From Fonsecaea monophora (taxonomy: Eukaryota; Ascomycota; Eurotiomycetes; Chaetothyriales; Herpotrichiellaceae), in contig NW_019174024.1 of the NCBI RefSeq assembly GCF_001642475.1, positions 59,068 to 123,067 of the forward strand: a stretch of 64,000 nt of DNA. Direction: 5' to 3'. Position numbers and translations under genes: made by a program. Shown piece after piece: positions 10,956 through 21,337 of the stretch (position 1 is the first letter of the stretch; each line of letters begins with the position of its first letter). The notes under the pieces are model-generated. The model ran no database searches, was not told where the DNA came from, and saw nothing but the letters and a program-made list of their open reading frames with translations.

Positions 10956-12669
10956 TCATCGTACACTCGACCGCCGACGCACAGCCTTGGCCCAGCATCT
11001 TCTCCAATGCCGTGCCAGTAGATCGTTCCACAAGAATTTCTTCAGGATCCCCTCTAATGTCTCCCACTGGGCCGTCTCTTCCGGGTATTTGTCCAAAGTT
11101 TCGTCCAGCAGCATACTCATAGCAGACATCAGCTCAGACTGTTCGAGTGCACCTGCAGCTGCCAAAGCTACCCAAATTAGACATTCTCGATGGTTCTTCT
11201 GGGCTTTCTCTTGCTGCGGTCGAGGCTTGCCATTGCCAATGAGTCCATCTTCAAGCTCCTGGAGTGTCTCGTTGAACTCTTCGCCGATCTTCCCATCCCC
11301 AAAATGGAGGGTGAAGCACGTCCCAATGACGCCGAAGCAGAGCTTGTGTTCGATAGAGGTGGTGGCCATTACCGACAAACACCTCAAATCAGCGATTGTG
11401 TTCAGCAAGTTCCGTCCTCCGGGGGAGCTTGGGGGCGAACTGGTAGGCGTAGCACTGCCATCGCCCCGGGCTGTTTTAGATAGATTTGCAAGAATGTCGA
11501 TCATCTGAATAGACATTTCCCCTGCCATAGCCATGTCATTGAATGAGGTCGACACCTTCGAGAGAGCCTCGCACACTTTGATATTGAATGGGAGAGATGG
11601 ATAGAGGGGTAGTTCGTTTCGCATAGGTGATTCGATGGAGAGCTGCGCCATGCTGGTGGTGGCCTCGTTTCTATCTTTGACAAATTTCCACAGGGCATCG
11701 TATCTGGCCAACTTAGAGACTGCGCTTGCGAGGGAGATTGGGAATCTTACGCTTTCATGGCAGAGATGACAAAGTATTGCCACGGTGTGTCACCCTTGAG
11801 ATCGGTCCGAATCTTCCGAATCCGCTGCATAGCATTGATGTGGTTATGTGCACCTTCGTGAACACCGAGCATGTACTACCAGATCCATTAGACCTCGTTG
11901 ATCTGACAACGGCTTTTCACTTACATCGATCGTCGTAAGAGCCGCAATGGTACAGATAGTGGTGTCGTCCGCACACGTTGCTTCAGACGTCAGCCTCAGG
12001 CGAAGCGCGGCGAATGCGTTGGCACGATGATATGCGAGGGCGCTGTCCTTGGACCATGGAATGCCTTCTTGCAAAAGCCATGACGCCCGGCTGAGCGCGA
12101 CCATGGCTTCGAACAAGACAGCGTGCTCCAGGGCATACGGAAACACCAGCGACTGATATGGCTTGGGATGGCCTTCAAAGGCAAGTGCTCGACCATGCTG
12201 CTCCGCCCAAACCTGTAAATCTGGACACATGATTAGCGCAACTTTGGAAGAATCCAGTCTCCGATATGTGCTCACAATACTTCACCATCCGCGGAACCAC
12301 CCCTTCGTTGGGAATGGGAAAGACATTGACTGGCTCCGAGTGGAAGATGTTGACGGAAAATCGAGGTAGCCTGATGGCCTTCCTTGTCGGAAACACTTGG
12401 TCCTCAATGGGCGACTTTCGTTTTCGACGTCGGTTAGAAGACAACTCCTCATTGTCGAAGTCCCATGAGAATCGCTCCGATGCTGCTGGTGACCGGGCTG
12501 GTACGAGTGATGTAGATGAGGTCTTCAGCTCTAATTGAGGGCGATGTGCCGGCTGACGGCTCTGAGTCGCATCTCTCTTCACAGCGGGGACGCGCGGTGG
12601 TGGTTCCTCACCGATCGACGGTGAAGGATTCTGCAGAAGTAAGTGTTCTATTTTGATTGCCTTTGCCAT
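10956..12669 (-). CDS. Fungal-specific transcription-factor-domain protein (Fungal_trans_2 type), no zinc cluster seen
   Basis: Four exons (12669-12276, 12220-11925, 11875-11751, 11703-10956) give 520 residues. All three introns are short (55, 49, 47 nt) with donors GTGAGC, GTAAGT and GTAAGA, and every junction keeps the frame. Residues 1-130 are basic and disordered with a nuclear-signal-like patch, SSNRRRKRKSPIED. From about 135 the helical regulator domain begins (LQVWAEQHGRALAF, FPYALEHAVLFEAMVALSRAS, AYHRANAFAALRLRL, YMLGVHEGAHNHINAMQRIR, WQYFVISAMKAYDALW). This is the pattern of PF11951-like fungal regulators. A Cys6 DNA-binding motif is not found at the N-terminus or in the 400 nt upstream. 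Either it lies in an unrecognised exon or the protein acts without one. Target genes cannot be inferred. Confidence 0.75.
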
Positions 12670-14493
12670 GCCTTCGGTAGCGACTGTGCAACCATTGTCG
12701 GCGGAGCAATGGTATGAGGCTCAAGGATCGTCGCCCGTACTTGTGAACTCCTGTGGCTCTCGTGAGGCAATGCACACGAGGCACCAGCAGGCCTTGGGCC
12801 TCTAAAGAGAGCAAAGGCCAGCAAAAGGCAGCTTCAAGTCGATCGAAGCGGGGCCAACAAAGCGCTTACAGTTTGTCAGCCGGTTGCCAGCCAGAATGCC
12901 AGTGTGAATTCGGATGAGTCTCGAGGCACAGTAAAGCAGCGGGCGCACCTGTTGCCTGATCCAGTGCAAGCAATCGAAAATTGCGCCTGATCCGTGGTAT
13001 ATCGTGTGGCGTTGGAGGATGATGCCTGCGATTGGGTAGGGAGGCGACGGCATGGGATGTGGATAACCAGGAGGGTAAGATGGCTACCAATACTGGCGCA
13101 CAGACACACAGACAAACATCCACGTACTCAGAGACAGACGGACGGGGTTGTACCCTTGTTTAGCAATTCTGATGAGTGGTCGCATAAGACCGCGAAGATA
13201 CAAGATGGTTGGTTCGCTTATCACAGACTGAGGGCTGCCAGATGCCAGGTCGGATGGTGTTTCTCTGGTTGCCCCCGGTTTGGCCTGGAGGTCAAGGGGG
13301 CAAAACAAAGCTATCGAAGACAGTGCTGACATCCGCTTCTTCGGGACGCTCTAGAGGCGACTTGAAGTCAGCCGACGCGGGGCGTGCTGTGGGCTAGCTG
13401 TGGGCTGGCTAATGCCTGTCCGTTCGCACAGTTGTGTACCTATGCTTTGGGTTTGGCCGTCCGTGACAAACATTCGCGTGGTGAAGTTTCAGTTCGTACT
13501 GTTCTGTCAGGGATTTGTGGATTTTGTGGAGTCAGGCTGGCTTCTCCTTCATCCGTCCCTCGCCTCTTGCTCGGTGTCTATCCATCCCAAGATCCGGGAT
13601 TCCTTATCCAGCAATGGGAGGTCGAAGCCAGGAGGGTCGGTGGAGACTCGTAAAAAGCTTCCCAGTTGGCTGTGCAGGATCCGCCAACCAACCCTGTTCG
13701 TTTCCCGACGGTTCTTGAGAATGCTTGTTGGACAGCCCGCTAAACTCTCTCGAAAGAATCATGGCCGCTCTTTAGCCCGAGGACCCGACAACAAGGACGG
13801 AGTACGAGTTCTGCGTACTTGTACTCATGCGTATGTTGACGAGCATGGCCCAATCAATATCACTGGCTCTTCTCCCGGTCATAATATGCTCCGACGTTGT
13901 ACCCTCCAGACAAGTGTGCATGGGCGGCATCTTCGCATGATTGGTGACATATCATGATCCCTAAGCCTCTCCTGTCGCAAGCGATGCAGCCGTCGAGACT
14001 GTCCCATCACAAAGTGTCCAATTCTCCCTACCTATTCCGTACGAGTACAGTACAAGCACCTCGGAGCCTGGCAAGGTGTTAATTGCTCTCGACCACTAGA
14101 CTAAGATTGGGAATGTGCGAGGACATCCTCTGCTAATCAATACCAATCATCTCACCCCCTTGATTGCAGTTGACACCACACCGACTTGAGGCGCTGGAGA
14201 CCAGTGCCAGAATGAGAATGGTAGAAAGCAAGTTGTAGTTCCATTTTGTCGTTGTCGATCCTTGGCTGTGTTCATGGTTAAGGTGAGAAAATCATCAGCA
14301 AAAGTAGAAAGCCAAGGGACTCAGCAAGAAGGACACAGTGAACGGGCGCTGGCTTGTCTGTCGAGTTACCTCTCGACGAGAAAGATGAAGCTCCATGACA
14401 ACTGATGCGAATGACAGGTAGATATGTTGGCTTGAGAGCACGAGTCCTTCTCACCCGTCACCAATCGATCGATGCCTTGCAGGGCAGCCGTGT
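12670..14493. other. Intergenic region between the regulator and the secreted-protein gene
   Basis: No gene recognised on either strand. The minus-strand stretch 12670-12800, just upstream of the regulator, is free of long stops in one frame but has no Cys6 motif. 13800-13830 and 14038-14060 contain ACGAGTAC/GTACTTGTACTC-type words seen elsewhere in intergenic DNA. Confidence 0.45.
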
Positions 14494-15249
14494 TCACTCT
14501 GGGCTCTCCTGGTCCTTCTCCTTCTCATTCCGTGCCCACCAATGGTTCGCGTACCCATTGCTCGCCCAGTCAGCGACGCCATCGACCCAACCTAATTTCG
14601 CAGTATCTCCAGTGAGTTGCTCCTCCCAGACACAGTCACACTCTCCACTGCTGTTAAAACTCAACGTCAGGTCGCTGTCCAGTTACATACATTCTTTGCT
14701 ATGGATACATACCCATGACAACGAAAGTAAACAGTATGGAAGTTGCAAGCTGCTCTTTGCGTCAGTGTCTTCCAGTGGCTGTGAAGTCAACGACCAACAC
14801 CTACTTCCCCACTCATGACAGATCAGTGTGCCCTGTCGGTCGCAGGCGCACAGATCGTAGCACCTCAACGGTGTCAATGCCCAGGACGGGGAGGAATCGG
14901 TAGAGCTGCCGTTTCTTGGTTTCAGGTCGGTATTACGCTTCGCGTTCTCGGGAGACTGTGGCGCTGGTGGAGGGTTGTTTTCCCGACAGTAACCGATATC
15001 GACGCCTGGCAGTTGCTTGAATCCGTCAGTGAGAAGCCATCCATAGTGGGGAGGCGTATTTACTTTGCATTCGACGTGCCAACCCCACGCGGATGGTAAG
15101 ACTGCAGTGTCCCGAACATCTAGAGGTCTGCCGACGTCCCGCGCAGCACTCTCATCCTCATCACTCTCTTGAGTTGGTGCACTGATGACAACCGACAGAA
15201 GGAACAAGAAAAAGGGCAGGAAGCAAAAGGGCTGAGGGCAAGTCTTCAT
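14494..15249 (-). CDS. Small secreted cysteine-rich protein, unknown function
   Basis: I do not recognise the family. ATG at 15249 starts a clear signal peptide (MKTCPQPFCFLPFFLFLLSV, cleavage likely after ...VISA). The preferred model has exons 15249-14801 and 14650-14494 with a 150-nt intron (donor GTGTTG, acceptor TTTAACAG), giving 201 residues. The second exon supplies GECDCVWEEQLTGD, WVDGVADWASNGYANHW and an acidic-basic tail. The mature part then has eight cysteines (VECK, YCREN, RCYDLCACD, LICHEW, ECDC), an even number that fits disulfide pairing. A Pro-rich linker (NNPPPAPQSPEN) lies mid-chain. Without splicing the frame would run to 14683 and end in a less protein-like sequence. The donor is non-consensus, so the boundary is tentative. 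It could be an effector-like or wall-associated protein. Confidence 0.55.
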
Positions 15250-16118
15250 GGCTGCTGCTGATGAAGACGACCTTGAAAGGACTTGGGACGATAGAGCTCG
15301 CGCTGTTGTGGGAAACGATCACGAAACAAAGAGAAGGAGTCCGCACCGCATGAGGCTGTACGGGTGTTGGTGTTGGGAGACGAATAGAAATTTGGTTCAG
15401 TTGGTAGTGAAAGAAGGCAGGTGAAGTGAGTAGGTGCGTTGGTTCAGATGGGCAACAACAAATAGTATGAAGCTGTGAGGAAGGTGCCATGTCGAATAGC
15501 AATCATTTCTTCACTTCATTCGACGTTCCAGACTGCGTCGCTGGTTGCTCCCCCTGTCCACTATCATCCTTCAGGGTTTTGATCTCAATGATCTGGTGGC
15601 GGCTTCAGCCTCTGTACATTCCAGAACTCGTCGAGCTAGGTGGGCTTACATTGTTGCCTATTACGCAGGAGTCAGTTTGCTGGTCTTGGAGACCATGTTA
15701 TAAAACACTGACAGTCAGCGCAGTGACCCCAGTCTCCCTCCTTTGTCAAGTCTACTCTCCCACCGCAGTTAGGGCACTTTGGCATTTTGAGAAGGAAGAT
15801 ACGGCTAGAGATAAGGCGTCGAGGATAAGAAAACGGGTGGTCGGGTCGCTAAAGAGTGTCGAGCGAAGAACTGAGCACTTTGATAGAGAGATTTTAGGGA
15901 AAGAGCTTCGCAAGAATACTCAGGGAAACTGTCATGAAGATGGTTGATAGAATGTGAATCTTGTGCCACGCTGCTAGCAGTAGGTGCACCCGTCAGAATG
16001 AGCACGTGATGAGAACAAATACGATGATGTAAGCGGATATTACTTGGGCATTACCAGCATCTTTGCAGCACATCGACCAAAGCCCAGAACACAACATAAG
16101 GGTGTCAATAAGCTCTTG
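15250..16118. other. Intergenic region around a possible microgene
   Basis: Apart from the small minus-strand ORF at 15672-15785, nothing is supported. A plus-strand ORF at 15489-15947 (152 codons) overlaps that ORF and has a very basic/acidic C-terminus but no recognisable domain. Confidence 0.4.
15672..15785 (-). CDS. Possible 37-residue zinc-ribbon microprotein
   Basis: A short ORF from ATG 15785 encodes two CXXC knuckles, KCPNCGG and HCADCQ, 15 residues apart, which is the arrangement of a C4 zinc ribbon. The part after CADCQ (FITWSPRPAN) is not family-like. The true C-terminus may come from an unrecognised exon, since a GTGTTT donor-like word lies at that point. Without homologues this could be chance, although two correctly spaced CXXC pairs in so short a frame are unusual. 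Confidence 0.3.
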   Translation of the reverse strand: MPKCPNCGGRVDLTKEGDWGHCADCQCFITWSPRPAN

Positions 16119-18424
16119 CTATTTCCATTGCTTCCCTATCGCTCTTCCATAATTTCCAAGATACATCTTCTGGCCGCGTGGATTCGCAGGTGTTCCATTG
16201 GTTGTGCTTGGCGACTCACTCTCGCTCAGGCTTTTCCACACCTCCGCAATTGTCGCCCGTTGTCTAGGAAGGACCGAATACTGCAGCCCATACATCTGGC
16301 TTCGGCCAAGAGGTGGTACAAATCGTCCCGTGAGGAGCCGAAATACGACCGTGGGCGACAGATAGTGCCGGCGGATGCGTGCCCAGAGCTGGAAATATTG
16401 TTCAAATATCTGGTTCAGTGACAGCGGGGTCGAGGAAAGGCGAATGTAAGCCACGCTGGTAGTTCCATTATCTTCTCCTCCTTCCTCCTCTTCCTCAGTG
16501 TCGCTAACGCTGTCGTCCTGATCATCTCCTCGCTCTGTTTCTTCCTGGTAGGATACCCGGGTCTGTTCTGCATCCAGGAGCTGAAAGTGAACGCCCCCTG
16601 GCAGCCTTTTGCTGTCTTTGATTCTGAGCATCAATGCAAACAAGGGGAAATGGTTGAGACATGCTAGACATGTGTCCAGAGTGGCTTTCAGCGAGATGAT
16701 TGCCATACGAGCCGAAGCAAAGGTCAGGTAGAAGACTACCACAGTTGGCAGAAGGAAGAACAACAAGGTGAAAAGAATCGTACCCAACAAGAGTTGATCG
16801 AGATCGTAGTCGCAGTTGTCGATACGATTGCGAAGGACGTTCCGCTTCTTGCCACGGAATAGGTGAAAGAGGCTGACGATGATTGTCAATTGCCAGTTGA
16901 AGATGCGCGCACTTGCGACGTAAAAAGAGTAGATATGCATAGTAAGCAAGCTCAGGAGGTCGGAGAAAATGGCGATAGGCATAGTAGCCCCAGCAAAAGA
17001 AGAGCATCCCACAACATACACGACAGTGGGTAGTCGTGGAACAATGAGCACAACGATCGTCGAGGCCCAATATTCTATAACCCACAAGAAAAGTTCGCCG
17101 AGAAATGTAGTAAGTTCCGTGTTCAATTTGAGGCCTCCTGGGTACGACATGAGCCACCTGATCATGCGTTTGAGGCCTTCAATTGTGTACTCATTCAATA
17201 CCCCACCGATCAGCTGAGACGTAGCTTGCGCATTGTCACTGATGAAGCTCCCAAGTGCGATGCCAATAATGACATCGTTTGCTACCAACCAAAGCGAATT
17301 GTAAAAGCGAATGTAATCACTATTTGTTGTCGGAAAGGATGACCATGTCGCTTTGCGGCGTCGGAGAAGTGAATATTGTGTCGGATAATAGGAGAATTGT
17401 TGGAGTCGAAGATGAACTTGTTGACAACAGGCCGAGACATCCTTCAGGGCGAGGGTTCCCTTGGTTGCTCGCCGGCTCTCTATAGACTGTAGTCTTTGAA
17501 AAGGCAGGGGCAGTTCCAAAAGTCGCAAAAGGCCTTCAGCAACGATCCTGTGTCCAATGATCGCGATTTTGAAAATGTTCAAAAGCGTAGGGAAGGCATA
17601 CGCCATGAACAGTGTCCAAAGCGACCACGCCGCAAATGTGTAGAGTGACTGTGCCGATTCCACGACTCGTTCGCTCACAGAGAGGCTCCTTTTTCGGCGC
17701 GGACCAACAAGAGGCGTGTTCTTCTGGAGCAGCTCTGCAACTTCCTGGGAGCAATTGATTTGTCGGAGGATCGCGGGCAACGCCAACTCTTTCTTGGTTG
17801 GAACATGCCTGATCACGGTGTGAAAACGCAACTTTGCGACTAACTCGGCGACGCGTTCTCGCTCTTTCTCTCCCTGCATTCCATTTTCGTCAAGCGTCGA
17901 ATCGGGCGCACCGACGGCCAAGTATTCTCTGCCCAGAGCAAGTGATATTGGCTCAAGAGACATGTATTGCATTTGCGTGGGGTTCGGGGGGTCGAAAAGA
18001 ACAATTTGGACAGTCAACTCTGTACCGGGCGGACAATAGATCGAAGGTCGCCGCGAGCCTGGAATGGTGAAGGCGCAGATTGTGAGAGGATCGAAGATCT
18101 CTGGCGGGTCTGGGTGATTGAGGGTGCCCAAAACATGCATGTGAGGCTGGTCGCAAAGCTGAAAGATTCGGGCCACTGGGTATGGACTGTTGCGAAACAG
18201 AGTGCCCATGCGAAGAGCAGATTCAACGCTGCGGACCTGAGGTATGTCAGCATTGGTTTCCGCTCATCTCTCTTTGACCACCTTACTTCAACGTCTTCAA
18301 GGACTGTTATAACAAACAAATCGTACTCCGAATTCCTCCATCCTACAATTACACCGGGTGTGGTTGTCCGAGTAAGGCTGCTCGGCCAGAATACCCGTAG
18401 CATGCCATCGCTGTTCTCGACCAT
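16119..18424 (-). CDS. GPI1: GPI-GlcNAc transferase subunit Gpi1 (PIG-Q)
   Basis: Two exons, 18424-18287 and 18236-16119, with a 50-nt intron (GTAAGG, CTGAC, CTCAG), give 751 residues. The start fits the family because MLRVFWPSSL lies at the very N-terminus. The N-terminal half is cytosolic. The conserved PIG-Q membrane domain (about 230-620) shows LYTFAAWSLWTLFMAYAFP, DYIRFYNSLWLVANDVIIG, NEYTIEGLKRMIRWLMSYPGG-type helix ends, LYSF-like MHIYSFYVASARI and GKKRNVLRNRIDNCDYDLDQLLLGT. Gpi1 is part of the ER complex that transfers GlcNAc from UDP-GlcNAc to phosphatidylinositol, the first step of GPI-anchor synthesis. The C-terminus carries an acidic Glu-rich loop and a final MYLGNYG segment. A small membrane ORF ends only 19 nt upstream on the same strand. 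Confidence 0.95.
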
Positions 18425-18443
18425 GATAACATATTGTCAAGGC

Positions 18444-18722
18444 TTAAAAGGAACCCCTCCGACGTAGTTGTTCTTGAGCGGAAATTCCATGCGCTAGGAT
18501 TCGAGGATGGACAGCGGCTTCGTGGGAGGCAAGGCGGTCGAGAGGTATGGCGAGAAAGACGTAGATGAGGGAGATAACCGCAAATGCTTTCGCCACACGT
18601 GCAAAGACCCCGTGGTACCAGGCAAATATTGCTAATTCATAGAGTCTGGTAACAAGATCCCAGCGCGCAGTGATGTATCCAGCAACGAAGATTCCAATGG
18701 TCAGGGAGGAGAAGGGGTGCAT
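18444..18722 (-). CDS. Small two-helix membrane protein, unknown, directly upstream of GPI1
   Basis: ATG at 18722 opens a 92-residue frame with two hydrophobic helices (SLTIGIFVAGYITARW and AKAFAVISLIYVFLAIPL) separated by RLYELAIFAWYHGV, and a basic tail ending RRRGSF. The stop lies 19 nt before the GPI1 ATG on the same strand, leaving no room for a normal terminator and promoter. I do not recognise the family. The size and two-helix layout resemble small accessory subunits of ER enzyme complexes, but that is only inference. Alternatives are a gene whose transcript overlaps GPI1, an upstream ORF in the GPI1 leader, or an unrecognised splice into GPI1. Confidence 0.5.
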   Translation of the reverse strand: MHPFSSLTIGIFVAGYITARWDLVTRLYELAIFAWYHGVFARVAKAFAVISLIYVFLAIPLDRLASHEAAVHPRILAHGISAQEQLRRRGSF

Positions 18723-20472
18723 GGAAGCAAGCTGGCCAGATGAGGTGTGCAGAGCGGTCAAGCACACATCCTGCGAAGCAATAGTGTGACCTCAAGCATT
18801 TTAAGTTGAGACAGGAGAAGCTCTTATGAAGACCGGAAGAAGAACTGGCAGTGCTGCAACTTTACACGCCTACCAACAGAGAAGCAAACGGTGGCAGAAA
18901 TGGATACGGAGGCGCATTTGTACGGGAGCGCCAAAGCTCCTCTGTTGCTATTACTTGCCGCCAGGAAGCGGCCGATGTCATCCCTTTCATCGAAGAATAC
19001 ATAACACAATTCATAATTAGATACAGGAATGCAGTAGGCTGTGCTGATATGTATCAGGACTGAATAGGACCATCCGTGGTAGACTAGCGGCCGTTATGGT
19101 CCTCTACAACTTCGATGCAGCTTCCAACCCGAAGGATTCAGCCTTTTCGACATCGCTTACCGTCAACACGAAGCCTCACATAATTCAGAGCTTTCCGTAA
19201 CGATATATGATATGCTTGTCACGAGAAAAGCTTCGCTGAGCCCACAAAAGACAGGATCAAACCACGTCTGTGAACATTGTCGACAGGTTCAGGAAGAGTC
19301 TTGTGTACAAATCTCTTTGTTTCAACGCAGCCCAAACTGCTTCCTGTTTCCTCATTGTCGCCCCCTCTTTGCTTCTTTCTGGATTGGTATCCTTCATGTG
19401 CATAGGGATGGTTGAGTAACAATAGGTCGCGGAAGTCCTTGAAGTGCAGACCACTTCGGTATACTTGCCTGCCGTTGGGATATTGACGCTAAAGCACGCT
19501 AATATTTCTAGCGGTCGATCATCCGTGGTTAGCGTTGTATAGCTCCAGTTGCGATTAATGTGTCTCATGTCTCTCACCTCATTGTAGATTCCTCGTCTTC
19601 TGTATCACAACGTCCAGTATGATTTGACAAAGTCATCCTCGTGCCGTGTAATTCTGTCAAGGTAGCAGCCACGGGACGCCGCCAGTAAGTGTGACAGATC
19701 GGGGTACATTCGTTTCGCGTCCAAGATGAGACCTTGCAGCTAGCCGATGGTGAGGTTTCCAGCCTCCCGAATTTCGTTGCTGAGGTGCGAAAGAGCTGGC
19801 TTGCCGATACAGGGTATCTTCTCTCAACAACACCAGGCTGAGGTAGGTTTGTCGTTTGTCTCTCTGTCTGCCTGATTTTCCCTTGTCGCCGACTTCGGCC
19901 TGTGTCCGTGTCGTCGGGCTCTGTCTGCAGGCTTGTGCAGCAGTCGAAGGTCGGAACGGAATATCTTTGTGTGGCTCTTCGAGCGAGCGAGCGGGTGGTC
20001 GCATGTGGCGGAGGGGCAACAGCCATAAGGAGACCTTTGTTGTTCGCAAGCCTTCCACTTGTGAGCTTGCGCAAGCACCAGCTCTGCTGGGGTGGCGGAA
20101 AGGCGCATCGCATGGCAGCTTCCTACGCTCCGCAGCGGATTACTTGGCTTGGAACGAATTGGGTTGATCTGATCAGTGACTGATTGCAACTGCCCTCCAG
20201 CTGTGATTGCTGTGAACCGCCGACCAGACGACAGATCGCACTAGTGGCCTGGGTCGATCTGCAGCGCCTCCTCTCCAGTATAAATCTCTCTACAATTTTT
20301 TTCAAAACCTCAACCTGAACCTCCGCCTCTTACCCTCTACCAAATAACTTCAAGTTCTCATCAACACCATCTGCGTCACTCTTTTGGACCAGAATTACCT
20401 TCGAACTTGGATACTCCATACTCTTACTCACCACATTCATCACCCAACCTCATCCATCTTGCATCCTTCACC
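18723..20472. other. Intergenic region; right end is the promoter of the wall-protein gene
   Basis: No gene recognised. A minus-strand ORF at 19574-20113 lacks a domain and good composition. From 20285 to 20470 the sequence is a C/A-rich leader running into the ATG at 20473. Confidence 0.5.
20279..20285 (+). promoter_or_regulatory. TATA-box candidate for the GPI-anchored wall protein gene
   Basis: TATAAAT stands 188 nt before the start codon and is followed by a C/T/A-rich leader. Position and sequence fit a strong fungal core promoter. Confidence 0.5.
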
Positions 20473-21337
20473 ATGAAGATTGCACCCGTCATCAGCCTCA
20501 TGGTTGCTAGCCTTACTGCTACTTCCTTTGGTGAGTCAACAACACCTCAGCAGCCTGTGTTCCTGTGTGTGTTTTCTTGCTGCTGACAAGACAAACAGCA
20601 ACTGCTCTCAATGTCGGTGTCCATGGCAAGTTGGCTGCGGCCTTGGCAGGTGAGAAATTTGAATCCCGCATAGTGTTGACTGTTCAGGACTGACGAAAAT
20701 CCATAGCTAGAGACATGTCCCTTGATGACATCAACGATATCATCAACCTCATGCCACGTCGTAAGTATCAAGCCCGTTGTTGTCTGGGTTTTCACTGACA
20801 TTGTTTACAGAAGAGCCAGTCACTATCACTGTGACCCCGGCTGACTGCACCCCATATGGCACTTCATCCACCTTGACTCCTGTTGTTCCTCTCACTCCGA
20901 CCACCACTTCTATCACTGTCACCTCGTCCACTTCTGTCATGATCACCATCTTCCCACCCGCGCCCTCCACCTCCACCTCTGAGGCCAGCACCGGCAGCAC
21001 TGAGACTCCAATTGAGACTCCAGGTGTTCCAACAATCTCCACTACTCCAACTCTTGAGACAACTCCGGTTCCTCCTACTACAGCAGTTGAGAGCAGTGTC
21101 CCACTTACACCTATGCCTACCACTTCGACTCTGTCATCTGAGAGTAGCACTGTTGATGAGACCACATCATCTTCCATCACCACCAGCGTCTTGACCACTT
21201 CCTCTACTGAAACTCAGACGACTGCCACAGCCTCTACCACCTCTGGCATTCCAGAAGCTCCCAACTCAAATGGCGCTGGAACTGTTGGTGTCAACATGGG
21301 CTTGGCTGGGTTGGTGGCTGTGTTGGCTTTTGCCTGA
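20473..21337 (+). CDS. GPI-anchored Ser/Thr-rich cell-surface protein
   Basis: Four exons (20473-20530, 20599-20649, 20707-20760, 20811-21337) encode 229 residues. All three introns are in phase 1 with donors GTGAGT, GTGAGA and GTAAGT. An N-terminal signal peptide (MKIAPVISLMVASLTATSFA) is followed by a short helical segment, ARDMSLDDINDIINLMPRQ. The next 140 residues are very rich in Ser, Thr and Pro with repeated TTST/TPTTT words, a typical O-mannosylated stalk. The C-terminus has a small-residue omega region (NSNGAG) and a hydrophobic tail (MGLAGLVAVLAFA), the signal for GPI attachment. It is probably a plasma-membrane or wall protein with no enzymatic domain. It would be a substrate of the GPI pathway that includes GPI1, though the two genes need not be co-regulated. 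Confidence 0.87.

Noticed and set aside
15489..15947. Plus-strand 152-codon ORF with a charged C-terminus
   Set aside because: No domain, no leader, and its middle is antisense to the two CXXC pairs of the small minus ORF. Left undecided.
19574..20113. Minus-strand 180-codon ORF before the GPI-anchored protein gene
   Set aside because: Composition is Arg/Thr/Ser-rich without domain, and a competing plus frame of similar length exists over the same DNA.
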